From Volvox africanus (taxonomy: Eukaryota; Chlorophyta; Chlorophyceae; Chlamydomonadales; Volvocaceae), in contig BSDZ01000011.1 of assembly GCA_030268105.1 (NCBI GenBank), positions 124,001 through 188,000 of the forward strand: DNA of 64,000 nucleotides. The letters run 5' to 3'. Positions 10,716 through 20,314 of the stretch are shown one piece after another. A program made the translations under genes and the position numbers. Position 1 is the first letter of the stretch. Each line of letters opens with the position of its first letter. The notes under the pieces are model-generated. The model had not been told where the DNA came from. It saw only the letters and a list, made by a program, of their open reading frames with translations, and did not search any database.

Positions 10716-11129
10716 TAGACCGGTGTTGACGGACGAGGAAATGAAGGCCAAGCATCGCTACACATATGATAACTACAGCAAGGTGGACCCCAGCCCAACG
10801 CTTAACTTCACATTTGTGGTTCTCCTTGTGATGCGCGGCCTCAGAATACTTTTGGCCATATTTTCTTCGTCGGAAGAAAAAGGTGCCAAGGGTGGCTGTA
10901 TATCTGTTAGCTTGATGCTAAACCAGAGCAAGGAGAGGTGTACATTATTCAATGGCCACATTAATTAACAAACGTGGCCTGTGTTTGGAGCAATGTAATT
11001 TATGTGGCTTCCAACCGTACGGAAGGAAGAGGTGTTACATACCCGAATATTATGCAAGACCGGCTATATCGGAGTAAAGTTGATCTGACAACGATGCGCG
11101 TCTTTCGAGCGTCGCCACAGGAAGGATTG
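10716..11129. other. Possible 3' continuation of the decayed gene
   Basis: No intact ORF is present. One frame around 10950-11040 contains a Cys-rich text (RGLCLEQCNLCGFQPYGRKRC) that could be a remnant exon. Nothing else was recognised. Confidence 0.3.
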
Positions 11130-11262
11130 ATGAAGCTGCAAGATTTGTGCGTAGTCAGGGCCAGCGTCACGCTATCCACGTTGGATTTGTTCTATGTGAG
11201 GGCATATGGCTCCTTACTGGCGTGGCACACGGATTGAGGTGTATATGTAACTACATATCACT
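11130..11262 (+). repeat. 133-bp direct repeat, left side of bacterial insert, copy 1
   Basis: It begins ATGAAGCTGCAAGAT and ends ATATCACT. It is repeated at 12638-12770 with six visible substitutions. The two copies bracket the AT-rich insert exactly. Confidence 0.9.
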
Positions 11263-11298
11263 TATTTTTTCTACATTTTTGTATTTTTTCCTAATTTT

Positions 11299-12164
11299 GC
11301 GTTAGGTGAGGATTTAAGAGAAAAAATATTTGCACAAGTAGATTCAAGAATGTCTATTACAAAGGCAAGTTAAATATTCAGGATTAATAGACAGGCAATA
11401 TACAACTGGGTTAGTATCAAGGAAGAAACAGGTAAATTAGAAGCAAAATCAGGCTATCAAAAAGGCCATAGTCACAAAACAAAGGATTTAAAACAATTAA
11501 AAACATTTCTTCTGGAGAACCCTGATAAAACGTTACATCAATTGCCCATATGATGGCCGGAAAATATATTTGGATGGACATTAGGCAGATGGATTAACAG
11601 ACTGATATATACAAATATAAAACACCTTTTTTCACACCAAAAGAAATGAATTGGAAGTAAAAGAGTTTATGGAACAAATAAAACAAATTCCAGTAGAGCG
11701 TTTAGTATATCTTGATGAAAGTGGTGCAGAGGAAAACATTACTTTTTCTCATGGTTACAGCATAGAAGGTAAGAGATGTTATAGTAAAAAAGAATTCAGG
11801 CACAAAATTAGGGTAAGCAAGATTGCCGCTTTGAGGAATAGCACACTATTTGCTCCTTTCGTTTTTACCGGTTATTGTAACTCTTCAGTGTTTGATACTT
11901 ATCTACAAAATGTCTTATTACCTCAGTTATCTAAGGGACATGTGGTCGTAATGGATAATATAGCCTTTCATAAAAAGGAATCCGTTAAGCTACTAATTGA
12001 GTCGGTTGGTGCATCTATTCTTTTTATACCGCCGTACTGCCCTGACCTACTATGCATTACTGGCATAAAGTAAAGCAGAATATCAGAAAAATAAAAAATA
12101 ATTTTAATATTTTTTTGATTGTGTTTGTGCGGCTATCAATTTGTTTATACCTTTATTTGTTATG
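11299..12164 (+). pseudogene. IS630-family transposase pseudogene, copy 1
   Basis: The N-terminal helix-turn-helix half is readable from 11299 (GEDLREKIFAQVD, then INRQAIYNWVSIKEETGK). It is broken by a TAA at 11371-11373 and by a frameshift near 11550. The DDE half is open at 11651-12073, with YLDESG (first catalytic Asp) and VVVMDNIAFHK (second Asp, 80 residues later), followed by LFIPPYCPDL. The NPIE-type segment that supplies the catalytic Glu should come next, but the frame is lost exactly there. The C-terminal text (HYWHKVKQNIRKI) continues in another frame to a stop at about 12164. It belongs to the IS630/Tc1/mariner superfamily and is inactive. Confidence 0.82.
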
Positions 12165-12170
12165 GTATAG

Positions 12171-12350
12171 CAACTGGTAGATCCATTTGCACTATTAAAA
12201 TCATATTGCATAGAAAAACGTTTGAAGTTATTTACAAATAACTCTACAAAAACTGATGAATTTTGTACGTTGCTTATTCGAGGCGGTATGATTGTGGAGG
12301 TATTAGATAAAGATTGGTATCAATATCAATTAAAGCACCTCCAAATTTAA
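12171..12350 (+). pseudogene. Unidentified bacterial-type ORF fragment, copy 1
   Basis: A 59-residue open stretch without a convincing start, containing VDPFALLKSYCIEKRLK and LLIRGGMIVEVLDKDWY, ends at TAA 12348-12350. It lies between the transposase remnant and the lepB fragment and shares their AT-rich composition. I do not recognise the family. Confidence 0.35.
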
Positions 12351-12448
12351 ATATGTATTAATATTTTGCCAGTTTGTAATATCTTTCGAAAATTTGGTAT
12401 GTTTAACAGATTGGTGTTATAATGGCATTTTCAGAATTGGTTCCATAA

Positions 12449-12634
12449 AAAATTATAAGAATAACACATATAGTTCCAAAAGGTCATTTTTTCTTTATGG
12501 GAGATTCTCGTGATCAAGCAGCAGATAGTAGATATCAACTAGGTTTTGTGCCGTTTGAAAATTTGATAGCTAAAGCATAATTTATCTTTTTAACGACAAA
12601 AGAATGTTTTTGGGATGAAAAGCTCGGATTCTAG
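12449..12634 (+). pseudogene. lepB: Signal peptidase I (LepB) C-terminal fragment, copy 1
   Basis: The text HIVPKGHFFFMGDSRDQAAD followed by SRYQLGFVPFENLIAKA is the conserved GDNRD...DSR box (box E) of bacterial type I signal peptidase, with the usual GFVPxENLIGKA continuation. An in-frame TAA (12578-12580) sits where many homologues have Gln (a CAA-to-TAA change). The frame then continues with FIFLTTKE to a stop at 12634. The N-terminal part with the catalytic Ser and Lys is absent. It is a fragment of a bacterial membrane protease gene and is not functional. Confidence 0.8.
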
Positions 12635-12637
12635 ATC

Positions 12638-12770
12638 ATGAAGCTGCAAGATCTGTGCGTAGTCAGGGCCAGCGCCACGCTATCCACGTTAGATTTGTTC
12701 TATGTGAGAGCATATGGCTCCTTACTGGCGTGGCACACGGATAGAGGTGTATATGTAACTATATATCACT
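12638..12770 (+). repeat. 133-bp direct repeat, right side of bacterial insert, copy 1
   Basis: This is the second copy of 11130-11262. The downstream host sequence continues into an open frame that ends in the CA repeat. Confidence 0.9.
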
Positions 12771-12863
12771 ATTGTTCTGACGATTTCCTTGCAGATGGTT
12801 CTTTCCATCTATGCAACCTGGGAAATAGCAACAAAATATGCCGTGTGAGGATTAATGATATGA

Positions 12864-12864
<1 letters not shown>

Positions 12865-12898
<34 letters not shown>
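12865..12898 (+). repeat. CA dinucleotide microsatellite, copy 1
   Basis: About 17 CA units. The duplicate at 30774-30809 has one more unit, which shifts the duplication offset from 17909 to 17911. Confidence 0.97.
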
Positions 12899-12900
<2 letters not shown>

Positions 12901-14165
12901 GGCAAGTGAACGTGCACGCCGCATGCCTGCACTAATTGGGAGTGCTTATTTTGCATCCCCAAACTCATCCATTTGCGCGCGAGGAGTGATTCGGGATGTT
13001 GGCACACCATGTCGCGCCGCGCCACGTTGTGCTGCCCCACGTCACGCGAGCAAACTTCTAAATTCACAGAATTTTACATTTAAGCAGCGCAGCATATATA
13101 CATATTTATAGCCAATATTACTGATAGCTCACTTTAGCCAGGCCGCGGAATTTAAGAATCGAATAAAGGAGGTTCTTCAGCTTTAAAGATTCTGTCCGCC
13201 AGGCGCTGATCGCTTTGGCTGCCTCGTACAGTTAAATAAGAGTTTGAAATATGTCGATTTTACGTAGTCAGTTGCATTTATATATGCAAGAGAAGTCCAC
13301 ATTTAGTCTCACCGACGACTGCATTCAGATGGCAACGAAGGGATCCGTCCTAGGGGCCGTTCTGCAGCACTGCACTCGGCGGCGTCTCCTGGTGGTGCTG
13401 AGCGCGGAGCGAGATCAAGTGCAGCTTTGCTGGCCTTGCGGATGTGGCATGCAGCAGCACAACATGCCGCAGTACCATCAAGGTGAGGCCAGTGAACGTA
13501 GTGCAATTCTTATAGGGACCAACGGGGCGGCCAGCAAAGTGAGCGACATGCACGTACACGCAGAGTGGGTGCCCGTTGGCAGCTGCTGTTAGGTACCAAC
13601 TGGATATCTTGGCTAGGGATTACGTCACGATCCGTTGTTGCGTGTATCCTCGAGAGGGATCGTCAAGCCGCGTAACGGACCTGATGGATGAGTCCCCTCA
13701 GGGAAGTACGTGAACGAATCCTCAGTGCACGATCTTCCCACATGCACATTGGGACCCTGACCCCGTGACCCGCCGCGCGCGTCAACACCCAGGGCACCTC
13801 CGCTGATGACGTGAGAGCGTGTATTTTCACGAGCTGCAGCACAACATTGGTCTCCGCCACGCACACAGATGATCGTGTAAATTGTGGTTGTGTTTGTTTG
13901 TGTGTACGTGCATACATTCATTCCTGACGAATCCCAATCAATACATGCCACCATCCCGAACATTGTGCATCCATACCCACCGTCACCAGGACTGTGCACC
14001 GCTTGCCAGTGCTACACTGCACAGGCTTGCACTAGTGCTGCCTCTGGATTCTGTCCCGCACCTGCTCATCACCAAACACTAATCGCTATCTGACACTAAC
14101 GGCCACCCGCCCGCTGCCCCCTCTTACTCCTGTCATTACCACGACTTGGAGCGGTTTGCATGCAG
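12899..14165. other. Intergenic, no gene recognised
   Basis: Several short ORFs lie on both strands (for example 13251-13592 plus and 13625-13999 minus), with low-complexity Ala/Arg/Cys texts and no supporting evidence. The sequence from 13309 recurs at 31220 and again at 63381. Confidence 0.5.
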
Positions 14166-14363
14166 GGGAGTTTGTGGAGTACGACGACCCACCTGACCCC
14201 ATGTTGATGCCAATGCGCAGATCCCAGGCTGTTCGGTGCCACAACGCCCCAATCAATTGGCGCATCAACTGGGCGACAACGGTGCCCAATAATGGCAACC
14301 TCGGGCCCGGGAACTTCACCCTCGCCTCCAACCCCGTCGGTGGGCCCCTCGTCTGCGGTAGCG
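14166..14363 (+). CDS. Exon-like ORF of unknown protein, copy 1
   Basis: An internal exon is proposed between a GCATGCAG acceptor (preceded by a pyrimidine-rich stretch) and a near-perfect GTGAGTAAG donor at 14364. The peptide includes EYDDPPDPMLMPMRRSQ, NWRINWATTVPNNGN and NFTLASNPVGGPLVCGS. Partner exons were not found and no family was recognised. In the duplicate the first NWR Trp codon is a stop. Confidence 0.35.
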
Positions 14364-15294
14364 GTGAGTAAGAGCTACATATATACACAGGCCCATGGCC
14401 TTCTGGCGGCAGTAGATGCGGACTGTATCAGTTCGTGGACTGCCTCTGACTGCAGCGTGCCACAACGGTCGCCACTTTTTGCCAAACAGCGCGGCCACTC
14501 CCTGGGCTCCTGCAGCTGTCGCCGCCCCTTGTACCGCCCCATCAACAGCAATTTTCCCCCTAGGTCGCGGCCGCTGTCGCCACCGCATGCGTGCTGTCGT
14601 CCCCGCGTGCGTAATGTATGCCCCCGAAGCCGCGCTCCATTCATAGCATATGTTGGTAAAACCTTGTGCCCTATGGCTGGGCAGGGACAACACGGCCCTA
14701 CTTGAATGCAAGGGTCGTTCTGGATATGGTTGAGATCGCTAAAGTGGGGCTGAAGTATAGGTGGAGGTAGGGGTGGAGATGTAGACGTGAGTAGCACATA
14801 TGGATTGAAATGTTAGCGGCTTTGCCTGCCGTAGCAGAGCTTGCCAGTTGGGCGGAGCACATTCTGCATCCATCTGCATGTATGCACAAGCATGTACGAA
14901 TATGCCACTGCACTGGTGCAGGCGGCATCCATATGCCTACCCATTTGTTGCCTCGACCGGGTGCCTCAGGAATTAATTCCTAGCAATCAGCATCACAATT
15001 GTACGGGCGAAAATAATCCAATGGAACGATTGAGCCAGTTTGAATACTTGTCGTTCAGATACGCTATAGATTCGAAGCTAGCATGAACACAGGCAAGGGC
15101 GTGTGTGTGGGTTATGTACATCTGGTTGGTCACACATGTGCAGAGGCTAAGGTTTCAGCATGCCCGTACATGTGGCAGGGTGGATTCGTGATGCGGATGG
15201 AGGTTGCTCTGGTGTTGGTTTGCAGACATATACAATGAATCACTTCTACGCTGTATGTTAGCACACCAGCTATGGACAGGCGGAAAGCAACTGC
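14364..15294. other. Intergenic, no gene recognised
   Basis: GC-rich on the left and mixed on the right. Overlapping ORFs on both strands look fortuitous. Confidence 0.45.
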
Positions 15295-15792
15295 GTGGAC
15301 TCATGCGTGTCGTTGAGCATAAGACTACGTGTGTATCAGGCCTTGGCGCATGCTCTTTCACGCTTCAATGCCTTTGATTTTCCTTCAAACAGACTTATTA
15401 TCGAACACGTTTCACTGGAAGATAAGCGCGTGGAGGGGAGATGCCACGAGAGAACTGTGCGTGTGGGGGCGTTGACGCGCGGCGGGCAGCAGCTGGGGCG
15501 CAATCAGTTGGGGCTCAGCCATATGGGCGCTTGCCAGGAGCCTCTTTGTCTGACACCATGGATCCGGCGCGATCCATGCACCCAGCGCACTTGTGAAGCG
15601 TATGGAGCTTGCTGTGTCGTTGATTATGCAGTTTTATTCATTGTATATGCGCTGTATGCACGACGAGCTATGGGTAGCCGGAGAGGAACCTTTCAAATAA
15701 ATGCATGTTGGGCATTAGACTACGTGTGTATGAGGCCTGATGGCCGTGTCTATTTATACATTGATCAGGACGTATTCACATACGGCTGGTAG
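15295..15792 (+). CDS. 165-codon hypothetical ORF
   Basis: One uninterrupted frame contains YQALAHALSRFNAFDFPSNR, then LIIEHVSLE, and ends GRVYLYIDQDVFTYGW. Both ends recur in the tandem units (from about 37170 and at about 37350-37400). There the AFDFPSKRLIIEH text shows synonymous or conservative changes only. The middle 240 bp occur only here. In the tandem copies the frame is cut by a GGA-to-TGA change. No function was recognised, and a start further upstream or an exon boundary is possible. Confidence 0.38.
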   Translation: MDSCVSLSIRLRVYQALAHALSRFNAFDFPSNRLIIEHVSLEDKRVEGRCHERTVRVGALTRGGQQLGRNQLGLSHMGACQEPLCLTPWIRRDPCTQRTCEAYGACCVVDYAVLFIVYALYARRAMGSRRGTFQINACWALDYVCMRPDGRVYLYIDQDVFTYGW

Positions 15793-16405
15793 AGGATGCC
15801 ACGGCATGGGAACAGTGACATCCACGACAGTGTACGCCTGATGGCTGGTGCGTGCTCGTGCCTTCATGCATATCTAATTTGTGGATGGGCTGTGGGCTGA
15901 ACGTGTGTGTATGTTTGTGTATGATACGTTCATGTATCGCGTGTTTCTGGGGTCGTAACCCTCCATGTGGTGGGGTTTCTTAACCTCGCACCCATTACTC
16001 CTCCATTGCACAAACAGGGACAATCAAGACGTCCCGGCCAAAGCCACTCCGGCGGATAAGGCCCCCCCTTTGTCCCAGCCAAAGCCGCTCCGGCGGCTAA
16101 AGCCCGCTTCTTTTTGCCACTCGTTACACAAGCAAAGGACAATACGTCCCAGCCACAGCCGCACTGAAGGCAGAGCCCCCGACCAGTCCACACCAGGGCA
16201 TTAAATCTGCGTGGAAAGGGTTTGTTAGTCAGTAAGGACATGTCTAATTATTATCGTAAGAACTGAGAGACACAATAAAACAGGCAGGCCAAGTCCCACA
16301 CTTACCTTCTGATGACTAACATAAAGCCCTGATAAGATGCATGCAATCCCCCCTTTGTTTCCCTTGCTCCACCCCTCACTCCACATATTCCTTCGGCATG
16401 TGCAT
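15793..16405. other. Downstream flank of the repeat-protein gene (minus strand)
   Basis: It is related to 37410-38505 but has a deletion of roughly 500 bp at the GATACGTTCA/GATCGCGTGTTTC junction near 15935. It contains a putative minus-strand intron (GTAAGT donor to CAG acceptor) corresponding to 34186-34284 of the next unit. Confidence 0.5.
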
Positions 16406-17575
16406 CTAGTTGTTGTTCTCAAGTCTGCTATATGCGACTTGCAAGTGTTCAAAGGCTTTGAAGGCCAACGCCCTGTGTTGCCCACCGAGCAGGTGACGGT
16501 GTGGGTTCACCTGCCACCTGAGCCTGTCGTACACAGCCTTCCTTCCCTGGGTTTTGAACTTCTCCGGAGCAAGCTGGAAGATGAGACGGTCGCCAAGTGC
16601 CTCATCTTCCAGTTTGCTAAATGTGATCACCCACTCAACCACATCCGCATTTGTAAGCCCCTCAGTGGGTATGACGACATGGCTCAGTGGGTATGCCCGC
16701 TTTCAGCCACGTCCCTCTCGTGGCACACCACATTATCTGCACTTTGGGTATCTCCACTTTCGGCCACGTCCCTCTCGTGGCCCAACCCGTTATCTGCACT
16801 TTGGGTATCTCCGCTTTCGGCCACGTGCCTCTCGTGGCACACCACGTTATCTGCACTTTGGGTATCTCTGCTTTCGGCCACGTCCCTCTCGTGGCACACC
16901 ACGTTATCCGCACTTTGGGTATCTCCACTTTCGGCCACGTCCCTCTCGTGGCACACCACATTATCCGCACTTTGGGTATCTCCGCTTTCGGCCACGTCCC
17001 TCTCGTGGCACACCACATTATCCGCACTTTGGGTATCTCCGCTTTCGGCCACGTCCCTCTCGTGGCACACCACATTATCCGCATTTTGGGTATCGCCGCT
17101 TTTGGCCACGTCGGCCACGTCCCTCTCGTGGCACACCACATTATCCGCATTTTGGGTATCGCCGCTTTTGGCCACGTCCCTCTCATGGCACACCACGTTA
17201 TCCGCACTTTGGGTATCTCCGCTTTCGGCCACGTGCCTCTCGTGGCACACCACATTATCCGCACTTTGGGGTATCTCCGCTTTCGGCCACGTGCCTCTCG
17301 TAGTTAACCTCTTTGGTATCACTCTCATAATTGGCGATATGGACCACTGGCACCTCGTGGTCGATTTTGCTCTTGATGCTCTGCACATCCTGGTGTTGGA
17401 ACAGACACCTCATCACTTTTTGTCGCATTTTTCCAGGGCTGAACTTCATGGTCAGGCTCACTGACGTCTGCCACGCTGGGTATCTCCATAGGAACGACTG
17501 TCTGAGAACCCATAATCCAGCCAGATATTTGCTGCATGGACGGCAACCTAGGTTATCAGCACAGCACCTTCGGCT
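16406..17575 (-). pseudogene. 19-residue-repeat protein gene, frameshifted copy next to CACTA copy 2
   Basis: The minus strand carries about eleven 57-bp repeats coding for variants of ERDVAESGDTQSADNVVCH. One extra G near 17265 breaks the frame at the N-terminal side. At the other end, partial loss of a repeat near 16690 disconnects the C-terminal domain (16406-16642, containing AFKAFEHLQVAYSRLENNN). One repeat also has a short internal duplication (DVADVAK). Intact paralogues lie at 34385-35536 and in the tandem array. The CACTA insertion lies just 5' of it, at 17671. Confidence 0.6.
16688..17300. repeat. 57-bp minisatellite, about 11 units
   Basis: Tandem units of 57 bp (19 codons). Several minus- and plus-strand frames stay open because the period is divisible by three, which creates spurious long ORFs in the other frames. 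Confidence 0.95.
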
Positions 17576-17670
17576 GCAGGTGCACCGCAGTCAAAAGGAG
17601 AAATATGGTCCTGCGGCAATGGGCGAAAAATTAATTTTCTGTGACTTAAAATGGTTCAGGCTTTGACCTT

Positions 17671-17693
17671 CACTATAACAAGGAATTCGTGCG
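17671..17693 (+). repeat. CACTA left terminal inverted repeat, copy 2
   Basis: CACTATAACAA, then three bases that differ from the right end, then a match to ATTCGTGCG. Confidence 0.9.
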
Positions 17694-18372
17694 TTAGCTC
17701 GCGTTAGGCTTGCGTTAGGGACCCCTAACACAAGCCTAACACAAGTTTAACACGAGAACTAACGCGAGCTCACGCAATCCTAACGCACCTAACGCAATCG
17801 CAAATTAAACTTTTTTGGGAGGGAACGAAAATATTTGCGTTTACTTTGCGTTAGCTAACGCAACCTAAAGCGAACTTACGCAATGTCAAACACACCCACA
17901 TAGATTCTAAGGTGTGCGTTAGGCCTAACACAACGCAAGTGTTAGTGACCCATACGCAAGCAAAAATACATAGCGTGCATGGAAGTTAAAGTTCTCTAAC
18001 GCACAATATATGCGCGCATTAACGCATGCTTGCATATGCTGCGAATAATGCGTACACAGGTAGCAGTTGTGGGTTGCGTAAAAGTTTTAAACGCATGTAA
18101 CTAACATATTCGCACGCTTTCGCAAGGTCTTACGCGTGCGATAGCAACATTCGCGCCACTTTCGCTTTGCGTACGAGGCAGCCTCACATTCTTGCTCACT
18201 GTAACTACTTTTGGTCGGTCTGGTTATTTCTTTACTGTTTCAGTTATGGTTCCTGTTATTGTTTGCTGTTTTGCCCACCCGCTGCAGAATTATTTTTGTG
18301 TGTACGGAAACTATCCTGTCGTAAGGTACATAGCTGTTATGAAGAATATCAATAGGATTTCAGTTTTGATAG

Positions 18373-18811
18373 ATGAAAATATTCCAGGCAATAATTTACA
18401 GTTCAATATTCGGAAAGCATCCACGTAAGCAGCCATTGGTGAGTACGCATTAATTCAACAAAACAATCAAAATTCTACACATCCAATCCTGCCAATCAAA
18501 TTTTGTTTATGAGTTCAATAATCATTTGTACCATGCACCAATCATTTCAATCATCATTAGGTAAACAAATAGCACTATTATTTTTTCCTATCACAATGCT
18601 GGCCAAGTAATTTGGCTTATAAACGGTACCCGCAGTAGGCAAATATCTGAAAAAGGTAAAAAATTCCCGTATTAATGAATACCCATCCGCCGGGCAACTG
18701 GAAAAAGCGATCAGCCTTTCAAAAGATAACAAAGACAGCTTTACTACTGTAGAAAAGATATTTGAAGTCTCCCTCGAATTGATGGGAAAGTTCTACGCGT
18801 TGGTAGGTTAA
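18373..18811 (+). CDS. Small two-exon hypothetical gene, left arm of CACTA copy 2
   Basis: Duplicate of 464-902, with proposed exons at 18373-18438 and 18656-18811. Unrecognised product. Confidence 0.38.
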
Positions 18812-18927
18812 ACCTTCCTCACCAGGTTGTGGTTTACTACATACATCCTAACTTCATCTGCCACCGCACATTTAGCAGCCCGCTCTAATATAAGCTTAGA
18901 AACAAACATGTTAGATGTTAGTTCTAT

Positions 18928-20314
18928 CTAATAGTCTTCTATTTCACTCTCTCTGTTGTCGTCCTCCTCTGGCGCAGAGGTGGCGTCATCCTGCTCGTCC
19001 TCAATCTTCTCGTCCTCGCTCACCTCCTCCTCAAGCAACTCCTGAAAAGTTTAGAAAAGGAAAATTATACTTATTTACATGCATATGTATAAATGTAAAT
19101 TAAGCTGTCACCACTCAGCAATTATCACTTCCAGTTACAATAATCTTAATCATGTCTAGGGTGGGCAGTGCTTTTAAGTACCACTAATCATTCTAAAAGC
19201 ATAGTCTTTCATTTGCTGTACTATGTACTTGGACACTTTGTTACCTGTTTCTGCTAACTCCCTGAGCTCCCAGGTTGACGTAGTGCCTGTGTACATCGCA
19301 CACCTTCCGAAACACTCTTGACCTTATCAGTCGAAACAACACATATTATAATTATACATTCAAACATGAAGGACATTTAGATAATAAGCTGAACTAAGGA
19401 AATTACCTTCTGTCCCTGGTGGTCGTGACTGTCATCGTCATCCGTAGACTTGTCTTCCAACGGCACCTGCTGGTCCAAAATACGTGAAGGGACTTGGTAG
19501 TAATAAAAAGGTTATATTAAAAAGTAAGTAATGTCTGACCTCAATATTTCGTACCTTTCTTTTGGTGCCCGTGCTTGGTCGCCTCACTTTCGTGGATGGC
19601 CGCACATCGTCATCGTTCGTTACCTTCAAGGGCCGACGTTAGCATACATATATGATTTGAGAAATTACAAGCTTACAATTTCTATCAAAAAAAGAGAAAA
19701 ATAAATCGACATGTGGCACATCAAACGACAAAGCACACAGCAAATGAAAAGAATATAACGAAACATGAAATTACAGCTCAATAAAACAGGAAGACAGGAT
19801 GAATGGGCTGTACCTTTTTTGCTGCCGCCTTGCTTGAGTTCCTAGCTTTCCTGCTGGAGTTCCTTGTCGTAGAGGGCTGTGAACTCTTTGCCTACATAAA
19901 AAGGAAGTACGTTTGGGGAGAATAGGAACAATTACATAAAAGACAGAAAGGAGGAAACAGGTTAAAGGACATTAATGATCTGTACATCCCTGTATATGAG
20001 ATCCGTAATGTACATCACCCATCCAGCAATAATTTTGCTAAGCGCGCCTGGTAATTTGCACACCCCATCATCCACTCTCCGTACTAATAGTATTTGCACT
20101 AACCTGTCAGCGTCTAGCGGTCTTGACCTCCTTCTCCTTCTGATGTATGCTAGCTGCGTTGGCAGGCAGCACCATCATCAATGCATCTTCACCATGCGCG
20201 GGCTGCTTTTGGCCTTTGCTAGGGTTTTGGCCTTTGCTAGGGCGCCTATTATGAGTTCCTAATGGCACGTCATTTCGGCCGTTTTTCTGCAGGTTGGTGG
20301 CAATAAAGTATTTC
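18928..20314 (-). CDS. Acidic-tail multi-exon gene, left arm of CACTA copy 2
   Basis: Duplicate of 1019-2405, including the six-residue duplication that is specific to left arms. Confidence 0.43.

Larger units (their letters stand above)
11263..12637 (+). other. Bacterial-derived AT-rich insert, copy 1
   Basis: These 1375 bp are visibly AT-rich compared with both flanks. They carry remnants of at least two bacterial genes: an IS630-type transposase and the C-terminal part of signal peptidase I. Host sequence is duplicated on both sides. I infer ancient transfer from a bacterium. The peptidase text is of a kind I associate with Rickettsiales-like alphaproteobacteria, but the donor is not proven. 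Confidence 0.8.

Noticed and set aside
11263..12637. An active bacterial IS element
   Set aside because: The transposase has several stops and frameshifts and no Glu motif. No element ends or TA target duplication were seen, and an unrelated lepB fragment lies in the same block.
11130..12770. 133-bp direct repeats as long terminal repeats of a retroelement
   Set aside because: There are no terminal TG...CA, primer-binding site or polypurine tract, and the interior is bacterial. The repeats are host sequence.
16687..17307. Long plus-strand ORFs over the minisatellite (for example 16337-17464, 34316-35617, 38437-39567)
   Set aside because: The 57-bp period keeps several frames open. Differences between units change residues in these frames but are mostly silent in the minus-strand ERHVAESGDTQSADN frame.
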